Source of the DNA: Halomonas borealis
GTDB lineage: Bacteria > Pseudomonadota > Gammaproteobacteria > Pseudomonadales > Halomonadaceae
Length of the DNA: 64,000 nt
Reading direction: 5' to 3'
Assembly (NCBI RefSeq): GCF_004798905.1
Contig: NZ_SDMO01000003.1
Span: 124,001-188,000 of the forward strand
Positions 12,217-21,580 of this stretch are shown here, piece by piece. Numbering within the stretch: position 1 is the stretch's first letter; the number at the start of each line of letters is the position of its first letter. A program made the position numbers and the translations under genes. The notes under the pieces are model-generated. The model ran no database searches, had not been told where the DNA came from, and saw nothing but the letters and a program-made list of their open reading frames with translations.

Positions 12217-12957
12217 ATGTGGGCCTTCCTTCACAAGCTCGGCTCCCCCAAGGGGTTCTACGCCATCAGCGGCAGGTGGCTGCCCGCGTTATGGGGGGTG
12301 GCGGTGGCGCTGATCCTGGTCGGCGGGGTCTGGGGGCTGGTCTTCGCGCCGGCCGACTATCAGCAGGGCAACAGCTTTCGCATCATCTATGTCCACGTGC
12401 CGGCGGCCTTCCTTGCCCAGTCGATCTTCGTCGCCATGGCCGTGGCCGGGCTGGTGTTCATGGTCTGGAAGATCAAGCTGGCCGACATGGCCGCGGCGAT
12501 GATGGCTCCGCTGGGGGCCGGCATGACCTTCGTGGCGTTGTTCTCCGGGGCGGTGTGGGGCGTGCCCACCTGGGGCACCTGGTGGCAGTGGGATGCGCGG
12601 CTCACCTCGATGTTGATCCTGCTGTTCCTGTATATCGGCGTGATCGCCCTGCGCGGCGCCTTCGTCAGCCGTGACGGCGGAGCCCGGGCGGCATCGCTGC
12701 TGGCCATGGTCGGCGTGATCAACATCCCGATCATCAAGTTCTCGGTGGAGTGGTGGTACACCCTTCACCAGCCGGCCAGTTTCTCGATCACCGAGAAGCC
12801 GGCCATGCCGGCCGAGATGTGGCTGCCGTTGCTGTCGATGGTGTTGGGCTTCTATGCGTTCTTCCTGGCCGTGACGTTGACGCGGACCCGCAGCGAGATC
12901 CTGCGCCGGGAGTCGTCCAAGCGTTGGGTGCGCGCGCTGGTCGAGGAGCGGCGCTGA
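12217..12957 (+). CDS. ccmC: Heme exporter protein CcmC
   Basis: The 246-residue protein has six transmembrane segments and the periplasmic tryptophan-rich motif [13 protein letters not shown] near residue 122, which presents heme to CcmE. Histidines flank it in YVHVPAA and in the [10 protein letters not shown] loop, both expected heme ligands. It follows ccmB after 15 bases, and its stop overlaps the ccmD start. Confidence 0.97.
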   Translation: MWAFLHKLGSPKGFYAISGRWLPALWGVAVALILVGGVWGLVFAPADYQQGNSFRIIYVHVPAAFLAQSIFVAMAVAGLVFMVWKIKLADMAAAMMAPLGAGMTFVALFSGAVWGVPTWGTWWQWDARLTSMLILLFLYIGVIALRGAFVSRDGGARAASLLAMVGVINIPIIKFSVEWWYTLHQPASFSITEKPAMPAEMWLPLLSMVLGFYAFFLAVTLTRTRSEILRRESSKRWVRALVEERR

Positions 12958-13175
12958 TGGCCTTCGATTCCCTATCCGCATTCCTCTCCATGGGGGGGCA
13001 CGCGCCCTATGTCTGGAGCGCCTATGGCGCCACCGCGGCCCTGCTGCTGGGTGTGGGCTGGCATGCTCGGGCCGAGCGTCGGCGGGTGAGGCGCGACCTG
13101 GCGCGGCGCATGCGTCGCGAGCGGCGTCAGGCCGAGGCGGCCGACGCCTCCACCGATGAGGGGCCTACCCGATGA
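12957..13175 (+). CDS. ccmD: Heme exporter protein CcmD
   Basis: The small 72-residue protein has one transmembrane helix (YVWSAYGATAALLLGVGW) and a strongly basic cytoplasmic tail, the standard CcmD make-up. It helps release holo-CcmE from CcmABC. The start ATG shares one base with the ccmC stop, and the end overlaps ccmE by four bases. Confidence 0.9.
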   Translation: MAFDSLSAFLSMGGHAPYVWSAYGATAALLLGVGWHARAERRRVRRDLARRMRRERRQAEAADASTDEGPTR

Positions 13176-13645
13176 GAGCCAAGCGCAAGCAGAAACTCTA
13201 CGCGATCCTGGGGCTGGTCACGCTGGCCGCCATCGCCATAGGGCTCACGCTCTACGCCCTGCGCAGCAATATCAACCTGTTCTTCAGTCCGCTGCAGATC
13301 GCCGAGGGGCAGGCCCCATTGGAACGCCAGATCCGCGCCGGCGGCATGGTCAAGGCGGACAGCGTGGCGCGCGACCCCGAGAGCCTGGCGGTGTCGTTCA
13401 CGGTGACCGATTATGTCGAGGATCTCGAGGTCCGCTACCGCGGCATCCTGCCCGACCTGTTCCGCGAGGGGCAGGGCGTGGTGGTCATGGGCAAGCTGCA
13501 GCCCGAGGGCTGGCTGAGCGCCGACAAGGTGCTGGCCAAGCATGACGAGAACTACATGCCCCCCGAGGTGGCTCAGGCCCTGGAGGATGCCGGCTACTCG
13601 CCGGAGGACTACCAGGACGAGAGCGCCCTCGGGGCCAAGGACTGA
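13172..13645 (+). CDS. ccmE: Cytochrome c-type biogenesis protein CcmE (heme chaperone)
   Basis: The 157-residue periplasmic heme chaperone has an N-terminal membrane anchor (LVTLAAIAIGLTLYAL) and an OB-fold. The heme-binding signature is at VLAKHDENYMPPEV, with the His that bonds heme covalently and the axial Tyr. It receives heme from CcmC and passes it to CcmF. ATGA overlap with ccmD. Confidence 0.97.
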   Translation: MRAKRKQKLYAILGLVTLAAIAIGLTLYALRSNINLFFSPLQIAEGQAPLERQIRAGGMVKADSVARDPESLAVSFTVTDYVEDLEVRYRGILPDLFREGQGVVVMGKLQPEGWLSADKVLAKHDENYMPPEVAQALEDAGYSPEDYQDESALGAKD

Positions 13646-13657
13646 CTCGGAGACGCC

Positions 13658-15652
13658 ATGCTGACCCCGTTGATTCCCGAAATCGGGCACTTCGCGCTGA
13701 TCATCGCGTTGCTGTTGGCGACGCTGCAGGCGACCGTGCCGCTGGCCGGGGCGGCGACCCGGCGGCCGCTGTGGATGGCCTATGCGCGGCCCATGGCGTC
13801 CGGCCAGTTCCTGTTCCTGAGCGTCGCCTATGCCTGCTTGACCGCCAGCTTCCTGCTCGATGACTTCAGCGTGGCCACCGTGGCCAACAACTCGAACTCG
13901 CTGCTGCCCTGGTACTACAAGGCCAGCGCCGTGTGGGGTAACCACGAAGGTTCGGTGCTGCTGTGGAGCCTGATCCTCGGCGCCTGGACCTTCGCCGTGA
14001 GTCGCTTCTCCCGCGGCCTGCCTCGCGACATGCTGGCTCGCGTGCTGGGCGTGATGGGGCTGGTGTCGGTCGGCTTCCTGGCCTTCGTGCTGTTCACCTC
14101 GAACCCCTTCGCGCGGCTGCTGCCCAACCCGCCCGCCGACGGTGCCGACCTCAACCCGCTGCTCCAGGACGTCGGCCTGATCATCCATCCGCCGATGCTC
14201 TACATGGGCTATGTCGGCTTCTCGGTGGTCTTCGCCTTCGCCATCGCGGCCCTGCTCGGTGGCCGGCTGGATGCCGCCTGGACCCGTTGGGCACGCCCCT
14301 GGACCAACATCGCCTGGGCCTTCCTCTCGGTGGGCATCGCGCTTGGCAGCTGGTGGGCCTACTACGAGCTTGGCTGGGGCGGCTGGTGGTTCTGGGACCC
14401 GGTGGAAAACGCCTCGTTGCTGCCGTGGCTGGCAGGCACCGCGCTGATCCACTCGCTGGCGGTGACCGAGAAGCGTGGCGCCTTCAAGAGCTGGACGGTG
14501 CTGCTGGCGATCTCGACCTTCTCGTTGTCGCTGTTGGGCACCTTCCTGGTGCGCTCCGGGGTGCTGACCTCGGTGCATGCCTTCGCCAACGATCCCTCCC
14601 GGGGGCTGTTCATCCTGCTGTTGCTGGGCATCACCGTGGGCGCCTCGCTGCTGCTGTTCGCGCTGCGCGCCCCGCGGGTCAGCCAGCGCACCGGCTTCGG
14701 CTGGTGGTCCCGGGATGCCCTGTTGCTGGTCAACAACATCCTGCTGGTGGTCATGACGATCACCGTGCTGCTGGGCACCGTCTATCCGCTGCTGCTCGAC
14801 GCCCTGGAGCTGGGCAAGATCAGCGTCGGCCCGCCCTACTTCAATGCCCTGTTCGTGCCGCTGACGGCGATCCTGTGCGTGTTCATGGGCCTCGGTCCCC
14901 TGGCCAACTGGAAGCAGGCCCGTGTCCGTGACCTGGCCCGCCGGGCCTGGTTGTCCGGCGTCGTGGCGCTGGTCATCGGCCTGCTGGCGCCGCTGGTCTA
15001 TGGCGGGGAGTGGAACCTCGCGGTGACGCTCGGGCTGGTCGCCGCGCTGTGGGTCGTGCTGCCGCTGGTGCGCGACCTGTGGGTCAAGAGCCGCGACAGC
15101 AAAGGGCGGCGCCTGGTCGGCCTGCGGCGGCTGTCGCTGGCCCATTGGGGCATGGTGCTCGGCCATCTGGGGCTGGCGGTGACCATCGTCGGCGTCACCG
15201 TGGTGTCGAACTACGCCGTGGAGCGCAACGTGCGCATGGCGGTGGGCGACAGCGTCGAGGTGGCGGGTTACACCTTCACCATGACCGACCTTGGTCAGCG
15301 TCGCGGCCCCAACTACGTCGCCGACACCGCGCACCTCGAGGTGCGTCGTGGGGAGGAGACCAGGCGTTTCACCATGACCCCGGAGAAGCGCGTCTACCTG
15401 GCCCGCGGCATGCCGATGACCGATGTGGCGCTGCGCCCGGGGCTCTTGCGTGATCTCTACGTGGCCATGGGCGAGGACCTGGAGGATGGCAGCTGGGCGC
15501 TGCGCATCCAGTTCAAGCCCTTCGTGCGCTGGCTGTGGCTGGGCGCGCTGTTGATGGCCGGCGGCGGTCTGCTGGCGGTGATCGACCGCCGCTATCGGCG
15601 CGGCGTCGCCGCGCCGGCCCCCGAGCGCCAGCCACGGGAGGTGAATGCATGA
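13658..15652 (+). CDS. ccmF: Cytochrome c heme lyase subunit CcmF
   Basis: The 664-residue membrane protein is the core heme lyase of System I. The WWD signature reads GWGGWWFWDPVENASLLPWL near residue 245, and about 15 transmembrane segments are visible. A periplasmic domain near the C-terminus follows the NYAVERNVRM stretch. It works with CcmH and CcmI to attach heme to apocytochrome CXXCH motifs. It starts 12 bases after ccmE. Confidence 0.98.
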   Translation: MLTPLIPEIGHFALIIALLLATLQATVPLAGAATRRPLWMAYARPMASGQFLFLSVAYACLTASFLLDDFSVATVANNSNSLLPWYYKASAVWGNHEGSVLLWSLILGAWTFAVSRFSRGLPRDMLARVLGVMGLVSVGFLAFVLFTSNPFARLLPNPPADGADLNPLLQDVGLIIHPPMLYMGYVGFSVVFAFAIAALLGGRLDAAWTRWARPWTNIAWAFLSVGIALGSWWAYYELGWGGWWFWDPVENASLLPWLAGTALIHSLAVTEKRGAFKSWTVLLAISTFSLSLLGTFLVRSGVLTSVHAFANDPSRGLFILLLLGITVGASLLLFALRAPRVSQRTGFGWWSRDALLLVNNILLVVMTITVLLGTVYPLLLDALELGKISVGPPYFNALFVPLTAILCVFMGLGPLANWKQARVRDLARRAWLSGVVALVIGLLAPLVYGGEWNLAVTLGLVAALWVVLPLVRDLWVKSRDSKGRRLVGLRRLSLAHWGMVLGHLGLAVTIVGVTVVSNYAVERNVRMAVGDSVEVAGYTFTMTDLGQRRGPNYVADTAHLEVRRGEETRRFTMTPEKRVYLARGMPMTDVALRPGLLRDLYVAMGEDLEDGSWALRIQFKPFVRWLWLGALLMAGGGLLAVIDRRYRRGVAAPAPERQPREVNA

Positions 15653-16179
15653 GGCGTCGTCTGTTGCTGCTGTTGCCATTGGTCTGCTTCGTCCTGCTGG
15701 GGGGCTTCCTCTACCAAGGGTTGTCGATCGACCCCGCCGAGCGCGAGTCGGCGCTGATGGAGCGCCCCTTCCCGGCCTTCAGGCTCGCCACCCTGAGTGA
15801 TCCCGAACGTATCCTCGACGAGTCACTGCTCGAAGGGGAGGTCACCCTGGTCAACGTCTGGGGCGAGTGGTGCCCGACCTGCAAGCAGGAAATGCCGCAG
15901 CTGCTGGAGCTTGCCGAGCGCGGCGTCCGGCTGGTGGGCATCGACTACAAGGACAGCCGCGAGAAGGGTCGTGAATTCCTCCAGGGATTCGGCAACCCCT
16001 TCGAGGTCAACCTCTTCGACCCCGAGGGGGACCTGGGCTTCGACCTCGGCGTGTACGGCGCCCCGGAAAGCTTCCTGGTGGATGCCGACGGCGTGATCCG
16101 TTATCACCATACCGGGTATATCTCGCCGCAGGATGTGGAGCGGGTGATCCTGCCGGAGGTGGCGAAATGGCGCGATTGA
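15649..16179 (+). CDS. ccmG: Thiol:disulfide interchange protein DsbE/CcmG
   Basis: The 176-residue membrane-anchored thioredoxin has an N-terminal helix (LLLLLPLVCFVLLGGFL) and the active site WGEWCPTCKQEMP. It reduces the disulfide of CcmH or apocytochrome c. The conserved GAPESFLVDADG cis-Pro loop is present. The ATGA start overlaps the ccmF stop. Confidence 0.96.
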   Translation: MRRRLLLLLPLVCFVLLGGFLYQGLSIDPAERESALMERPFPAFRLATLSDPERILDESLLEGEVTLVNVWGEWCPTCKQEMPQLLELAERGVRLVGIDYKDSREKGREFLQGFGNPFEVNLFDPEGDLGFDLGVYGAPESFLVDADGVIRYHHTGYISPQDVERVILPEVAKWRD

Positions 16180-16634
16180 TCCGTGCCGTGGTGCTGCTGG
16201 CCCTGCTGTGGCCGGCCCTGGCACAGGCCGCCATCGAGGTGCGTGACTTCGAGGATCCGGTGATGCGCGAACGCTTCGCATCGCTGACGGCGACGCTGCG
16301 CTGCCCCAAGTGCCAGAACCAGGCGATCGGCGACTCCGATTCGCCGATCGCCGGCGACATGCGTAAGCGCGTCTATGCACAACTTCAGGCCGGGCGCTCC
16401 GACAAGGAGATCGTCGACTTCATGGTCCGCCGCTTCGGCGATTACGTGCTCTACAACCCGCGTCTGGAGGGCCGGACCCTGCTGCTGTGGGGGCTGCCGG
16501 TGGCCCTGGTGCTGGGCGGCGGCCTGCTGGTGGCATGGCTGGTGCGCACGCGGCGCCGGGCCTCGTCCCGGCGGCTCAACGACGAGGAGCGGGCCCGCCT
16601 GGATGCGCTTCTCGCACGGGAGGACGACCGATGA
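16167..16634 (+). CDS. ccmH: Cytochrome c-type biogenesis protein CcmH
   Basis: The 155-residue protein has a signal peptide (ALLWPALAQA), the redox motif LRCPKCQNQAIGDSD and one C-terminal transmembrane helix. It keeps apocytochrome c cysteines reduced and presents them to CcmF. The E. coli CcmH carries a C-terminal TPR domain; here that part is the separate ccmI gene, as in Pseudomonas. It overlaps ccmG by 13 bases. Confidence 0.96.
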   Translation: MARLIRAVVLLALLWPALAQAAIEVRDFEDPVMRERFASLTATLRCPKCQNQAIGDSDSPIAGDMRKRVYAQLQAGRSDKEIVDFMVRRFGDYVLYNPRLEGRTLLLWGLPVALVLGGGLLVAWLVRTRRRASSRRLNDEERARLDALLAREDDR

Positions 16635-17857
16635 TCGTGCTATGGATCGCCTTCGCCGTGTTGCTGGTGCCGGCGCTGTGGCTGCTGGTGCTGCCCTTGC
16701 GGCGGGCCGGCGCGGTGGCCCGGACGCTGGCCGACGACGAGGCCAGCGAGCGTAACGATCGACAGAACGTGGCCGTCTACCGGCGGCGCCTCGCCTCCTT
16801 GGAGGCGGCCCGTGAGCGCGGCGAGATCGACGCGGCGCGCTTCGACGAGGATCGTCTCGAGCTCGAGCGCAGCCTGCTCGACGACACCGCGACGACCGCG
16901 CGGTCGTCGCTCAAGCCCGCCGGGGCCGGGCGCTGGCTGGTACCGCCGACGATGATCGCGCTGGTGGTGATCAGCGTGGCCTGGTACCAGGGGGAGGGCG
17001 CCGAAGGTGACCTGGCGCTGTATCGCCTCCAGCAGCAGGCGATGGCCGACCCCGAGGCGGCGCTGCCCCGCCTGCTCGAGCGCCTGGAAGCCGAGGCCGA
17101 GCGTCAGCCCGGCAATCCCAACGTGTGGCGCTCGCTGTTTCCGCTCTATCGAGACAGTGGCCGTACCGAGCGGGCCGACCATGCCCTGACCCGGCTGCTC
17201 GATCTCGAGGGTCGTCGCCCCTGGCTGCTGGCCGAACTGGCCCAATTGCGGTATTTTGCCGCCGGTCGCGAGCTGACTCCCGGCGTACGGGCCCTGGTCG
17301 ATGAGACCCTGGCGGCCGACCCGGCTCAGCCCACGGTGCTTGGCCTGCTGGGCATCGAAGCCTTCGAGAATGCCGACTACGCGGCGGCCATCGATCGCTG
17401 GCGCCGTGCCATCGCCGGCATGAGCGACACCCAGCAGATCGCGTCGTTGCGTCAGGGCATTCTTACCGCCCAGCGTCGGCTCGGCCAGGCGCCCGAGGCC
17501 GCCGGCCCTGGCATCCACGTGCGTGTGAGCCTGGCCGCGGAGCTGAGCGAGCGCTTGGGCGCCGACGCCGCGGTGTTCGTGGTCGCTCGAGACACGGCCG
17601 GTGAACGGCCCCCGCTGGCGGTGGTGCGCACCACCCTGGGTGCGCTGCCGATCACCCTGACGCTCGACGACGGCGACGCCATGGCGCCGATGGCGCGGCT
17701 GTCCCAGGTCGACGAGGCGCGGCTGGTGGCGCGGGTATCGGCCAGCGGCCAGGCCGACCCTAAGCCCGGCGACCTCTTCGGGCGCCGCGCCTCGGCGGCG
17801 GTCGGCGAGGGCGGCGGCGAACCGCTAGAACTGATCATCGACAGGATCGTGGAATAA
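16631..17857 (+). CDS. ccmI: Cytochrome c-type biogenesis protein CcmI (TPR domain)
   Basis: The 408-residue apocytochrome chaperone has two N-terminal membrane segments (IAFAVLLVPALWLLVLPL and WLVPPTMIALVVISVAWY), a basic loop between them, TPR-like repeats around residues 150-270, and a C-terminal beta-rich periplasmic domain starting near GIHVRVSLAAEL. The ATGA start overlaps the ccmH stop. It ends the ccm operon; smc begins 3 bases later and is probably in the same transcript. Confidence 0.92.
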   Translation: MIVLWIAFAVLLVPALWLLVLPLRRAGAVARTLADDEASERNDRQNVAVYRRRLASLEAARERGEIDAARFDEDRLELERSLLDDTATTARSSLKPAGAGRWLVPPTMIALVVISVAWYQGEGAEGDLALYRLQQQAMADPEAALPRLLERLEAEAERQPGNPNVWRSLFPLYRDSGRTERADHALTRLLDLEGRRPWLLAELAQLRYFAAGRELTPGVRALVDETLAADPAQPTVLGLLGIEAFENADYAAAIDRWRRAIAGMSDTQQIASLRQGILTAQRRLGQAPEAAGPGIHVRVSLAAELSERLGADAAVFVVARDTAGERPPLAVVRTTLGALPITLTLDDGDAMAPMARLSQVDEARLVARVSASGQADPKPGDLFGRRASAAVGEGGGEPLELIIDRIVE

Positions 17858-17860
17858 CGC

Positions 17861-20800
17861 ATGCGACTGAAGTCGATACGCCTGGTGGGCTTCAAGTCGT
17901 TCGTCGACCCCATCACCGTGCCCTTCGACGGCAACATGACCGCCGTCATCGGGCCCAATGGCTGTGGCAAGTCCAACATCATCGACGCCGTGCGCTGGGT
18001 CATGGGGGAATCTTCCGCCAAGACCCTGCGCGGCGAGTCGATGACCGACGTCATCTTCAACGGCTCCACCGGCCGCAAGCCGGTGGGCCAGGCCTCCATC
18101 GAGCTGCTGTTCGACAACCGCGACGGCACCATGGGAGGGCCCTACGCCCAATACGCGGAGATCTCGGTCAAGCGACAGGTCACCCGCGAGGGCCAGTCGA
18201 CCTATTTCTTCAATGGCCAGAAGTGTCGTCGCCGGGACATCTCCGACCTGTTCCTGGGCACCGGCCTGGGGCCGCGTTCCTACGCCATCATCGGCCAGGG
18301 CATGATCTCGCGGTTGATCGAGTCACGCCCCGAGGAGCTGCGTGCCACCCTCGAGGAAGCCGCCGGCATCTCCAAGTACAAGGAGCGCCGTCGCGAGACC
18401 GAGAACCGCATGCGGCGCACCCAGGAGAACCTGGAGCGCCTGGAGGACATCCGCGAGGAACTCGACAAGCAGCTCGAGCGCCTCAAGCGCCAGGCCGACG
18501 CGGCGCGCCGCTACCAGACCCTCAAGCAGGAGGAGTACCGGCTCAAGGGCGAGCTGGCGCTGCTGCGCGCTCGAGCCCTGCGCGCCAGCCAGGACGAGGA
18601 GGAGAGCCGCGTCCGCGAGTTCGAGACCACGGTGGAGCGCGAGGTGCTGGGCCTGCGCCAGTGCGAGACGCGTCTAGAGGAGGCCCGCGCCGAGCATGAT
18701 CGCCTGGCCTCCGAGCTCGAGGGCTACCAGAGCCGTTTCCACGAGACCACCACCGCGATCGCCCGCCTCGAGCAGGACCTGGAGCACACCCGCTCGCGTG
18801 ACCAGCAGCTCGCCCAGGACCTCGAGGCCGCCCGCCGCGAGCTCGCCGACCTCGACCGGCTCGGCGAAGACGACGGCGAGCGCCTGATGCGCCTCGACGA
18901 GCGCCTCGAGACCCTGGGGCCCGAACAGGAGGAAGTCGCGGAGCGCCTCGCCGAGCTGGAGGCCGCCCTCGAGGAGGCCGAGCCGCTGGCCGAGCAGGCC
19001 GACGCCGACTGGGAGGCCTTCGGCGAGACCTGGCAGGCCGATAGCCGCGAAGCCGAGCGCGCCCAGGACCGCCTGCGCGAACAGGAGGCGACCCTAGAGC
19101 GCCTCGAAGGCGATGCCCGCAAGCGCCGCAAGCAGCGCGAGGAACTGCCCGACATCGCCGGCCTGGAGGCCCAGCGTGGCGAGGTCGCCGAACGCCTGGC
19201 CGAACTGGAGGAGCGCCTGGCCGGATACGAGGCGCGCCGCGAACAGGGGCAGGCCGACCGCGATGCCGCCCGAGAGACGGTGCGCGAGGCCGAAACGCTG
19301 CGCGAGGCCGACCGCCAGCGTCGCAGCACCCTGCAGGGCGAGCTGGCCTCGCTGGAGGCGCTGATTCAGGCCGCGCTGGCCGATCACGACGAAACGCTCG
19401 ACGACCATCTATCGGCCCAGGGCCTCGTCGAGGCGCCGCGCCTCGGCGAGCGTCTCGACGTGGATGCCGGCTGGGAAGATGCGGTGTCCTGGGTCCTGGC
19501 GCCCTGGCTGCGTGCCCGGCTCGCCCCGCTGGGCGAGGGCGCGAACCTGCTGACACCGGAGCTGGCCCCGGAGCTCGGGCTGCTCGAGGCCGAGGAACAC
19601 CAGGCGCCGGCCGGTAGCCTGGCCGCCCGGGTCCGGGGTGCCGGGGCCGCGGCCCGGTGGCTGGCCGGCGTGCGCTGCGTGGCAAGCCGCGAGCAGGCCT
19701 GGGCCGAGCGTGGCGGCCTGGCGCCTGGCGAGAGCCTGATCACCGCCTGCGGGCTGTGGGTCGGCGACGGCTGGGCGCGCCATCGTGGCCAGGGAGAAGG
19801 CCCCGATGCGCTGCTGGTCAGTCGCCGTCGCGAGGCCGAGGTGCGAGAAGCACTCGCTGCCGTCGAGGAGCGCCTCGAGGCCCAGGAGACGCGCCTGGCC
19901 GAGGCCGGCGAGAGCGTCGAGCGCGCCGAGGAGGGCCTCGAGGCGGTGCGCCTCGAGGAGCGCGACCTCGAACAGCAGCGCCAGCAGCTGGCGGTGCAGG
20001 ACAGCGGCCTGGCCAGCCGGCTCGAGCACCTCCAGGGGCGGGCCGGGGAGCTCGCCGAGGAACTCGAGGGGCTGGCCGAATCCGGCGAGGAGACGCGGCT
20101 GGCCATCGAGGAGACCCGCGAGCACTGGCAAGCCGCCATGGCGCGCCTCGAGCAGGGCGCCGAGACCCGCGAGCGCCTGGAGCGAGACCGCCAGCAGGCC
20201 CGCGAGCGGCTGACCCAGCTGCGCAGCCAGCAGCGGCCGCTCGCCGAGCAATCTCAGCGGCTGGCGCTGGAGCACCAGCGGCTGGCCACCGAACGCTCCG
20301 GCCTGGCCGAGCAGCAGGGGCGTGCCGGCGAGACCCGCGAACGCCTCGAGCTGCGGTGTGCAGAGCTCGAGGAGGCCCGCGAGGGGCTCAACGAGCCCGA
20401 CGAGGAACGCCGCGAGCGCCTCGAGGAGCTACTGCATCGCCGTGAGCGCGAGGAGCGCGAGCTCAACGCGGCGCGCTCCCGGGCCGCCGAGCTGGTGGAG
20501 CGGCTGCGCGAGGACGAGCAGGCCCGCCAGGGCCACGAACGCCAGCTCGAGGGCATCCGCGAACGGCTTCAGGAAGCGCGTATGCAGGTCCAGGCGCTGG
20601 CGCTCAAGGCCGAGACCCAGGACGAACAGCTCAAGGAGCTGGGGCACGATGCCGAGGCCCTGACCGAGGGCCTCGACCCCAACGCCACCGAGTCCGCCTG
20701 GCAGACCCGTCTCGAGGAGGTCGGCGAGCGCATCCGCCGGCTGGGCGCCATCAACCTGGCGGCCATCGAGGAGTACGACCAGCAGGCCGAGCGGCGCGAC

Positions 20801-21355
20801 TACCTGGAGGCCCAGCACCGTGAACTCCGCGAGGCGCTGGAGACCCTCGACCGAGCGATCCGTCGCATCGACCAGGAAACCCGAACCCGTTTTCGCGACA
20901 CCTTCGAGCGGGTCAATGCTGGCCTGCAGACGCTTTTCCCCAAGGTCTTCGGCGGCGGGACCGCATGGTTGACGCTGACCGGCGACGATTTGCTGGAGAC
21001 CGGGGTCGCCATCATGGCTCGTCCTCCGGGCAAGAAGAACAGCACCATTCATTTGCTCTCCGGGGGAGAAAAGGCGCTGACCGCGTTGTCCATGGTATTC
21101 GCGATCTTCCAGCTCAACCCGGCGCCTTTCTGCATGCTCGACGAGGTCGATGCCCCACTCGATGATGCCAACGTGGGGCGCTACGCCAAGTTGGTGAAGG
21201 AGATGTCGGACTCGGTGCAGTTTATCTACATCACCCACAACAAGATCGCCATGGAAGCCTCGGAGCGATTAATGGGAGTGACGATGCAGGAACCCGGGGT
21301 ATCTCGTCTGGTGGCGGTGGGCGTCGAGGAAGCGGCGGCCCTGGCCCAGGCGTGA
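17861..21355 (+). CDS. smc: Chromosome segregation protein SMC
   Basis: The 1164-residue condensin subunit has Walker A at residues 31-38 (GPNGCGKS), a long coiled coil rich in Glu, Arg, Leu and Ala to about residue 490, a hinge near 500-640, a second coiled coil, the ABC signature LLSGGEKAL near 1065 and Walker B FCMLDEVDAPLDD near 1090. It compacts and separates replicated DNA with ScpA and ScpB, which are not in this window. It lies directly behind ccmI. Confidence 0.98.
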   Translation: MRLKSIRLVGFKSFVDPITVPFDGNMTAVIGPNGCGKSNIIDAVRWVMGESSAKTLRGESMTDVIFNGSTGRKPVGQASIELLFDNRDGTMGGPYAQYAEISVKRQVTREGQSTYFFNGQKCRRRDISDLFLGTGLGPRSYAIIGQGMISRLIESRPEELRATLEEAAGISKYKERRRETENRMRRTQENLERLEDIREELDKQLERLKRQADAARRYQTLKQEEYRLKGELALLRARALRASQDEEESRVREFETTVEREVLGLRQCETRLEEARAEHDRLASELEGYQSRFHETTTAIARLEQDLEHTRSRDQQLAQDLEAARRELADLDRLGEDDGERLMRLDERLETLGPEQEEVAERLAELEAALEEAEPLAEQADADWEAFGETWQADSREAERAQDRLREQEATLERLEGDARKRRKQREELPDIAGLEAQRGEVAERLAELEERLAGYEARREQGQADRDAARETVREAETLREADRQRRSTLQGELASLEALIQAALADHDETLDDHLSAQGLVEAPRLGERLDVDAGWEDAVSWVLAPWLRARLAPLGEGANLLTPELAPELGLLEAEEHQAPAGSLAARVRGAGAAARWLAGVRCVASREQAWAERGGLAPGESLITACGLWVGDGWARHRGQGEGPDALLVSRRREAEVREALAAVEERLEAQETRLAEAGESVERAEEGLEAVRLEERDLEQQRQQLAVQDSGLASRLEHLQGRAGELAEELEGLAESGEETRLAIEETREHWQAAMARLEQGAETRERLERDRQQARERLTQLRSQQRPLAEQSQRLALEHQRLATERSGLAEQQGRAGETRERLELRCAELEEAREGLNEPDEERRERLEELLHRREREERELNAARSRAAELVERLREDEQARQGHERQLEGIRERLQEARMQVQALALKAETQDEQLKELGHDAEALTEGLDPNATESAWQTRLEEVGERIRRLGAINLAAIEEYDQQAERRDYLEAQHRELREALETLDRAIRRIDQETRTRFRDTFERVNAGLQTLFPKVFGGGTAWLTLTGDDLLETGVAIMARPPGKKNSTIHLLSGGEKALTALSMVFAIFQLNPAPFCMLDEVDAPLDDANVGRYAKLVKEMSDSVQFIYITHNKIAMEASERLMGVTMQEPGVSRLVAVGVEEAAALAQA

Positions 21356-21580
21356 TGGACTTGAACGCCGGGAGTAAAAGGGTTAACAAGACACAAAACA
21401 AGGTTGCATCGCATGGTTACGAAGGGATTCTCGAAGGGCGATTGCGCAGGACCGATGCGAGTTCGGCCACAAAAAGTCGAGCTTGACAATCAAAATTATT
21501 GGTCCTTTTCCGGGCAATCGCGCTATGCTGTTCACGGAAACCATCAGGCATGGCGCCTTAGCAAAAAGGCATGACGACCC

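Noticed and set aside
13127..15679. An 850-codon open frame on the minus strand opposite ccmE-ccmF
   Set aside because: It is antisense to well-identified genes, is very rich in His, Gln, Arg and Gly, and matches no family. High G+C keeps this frame free of stops.
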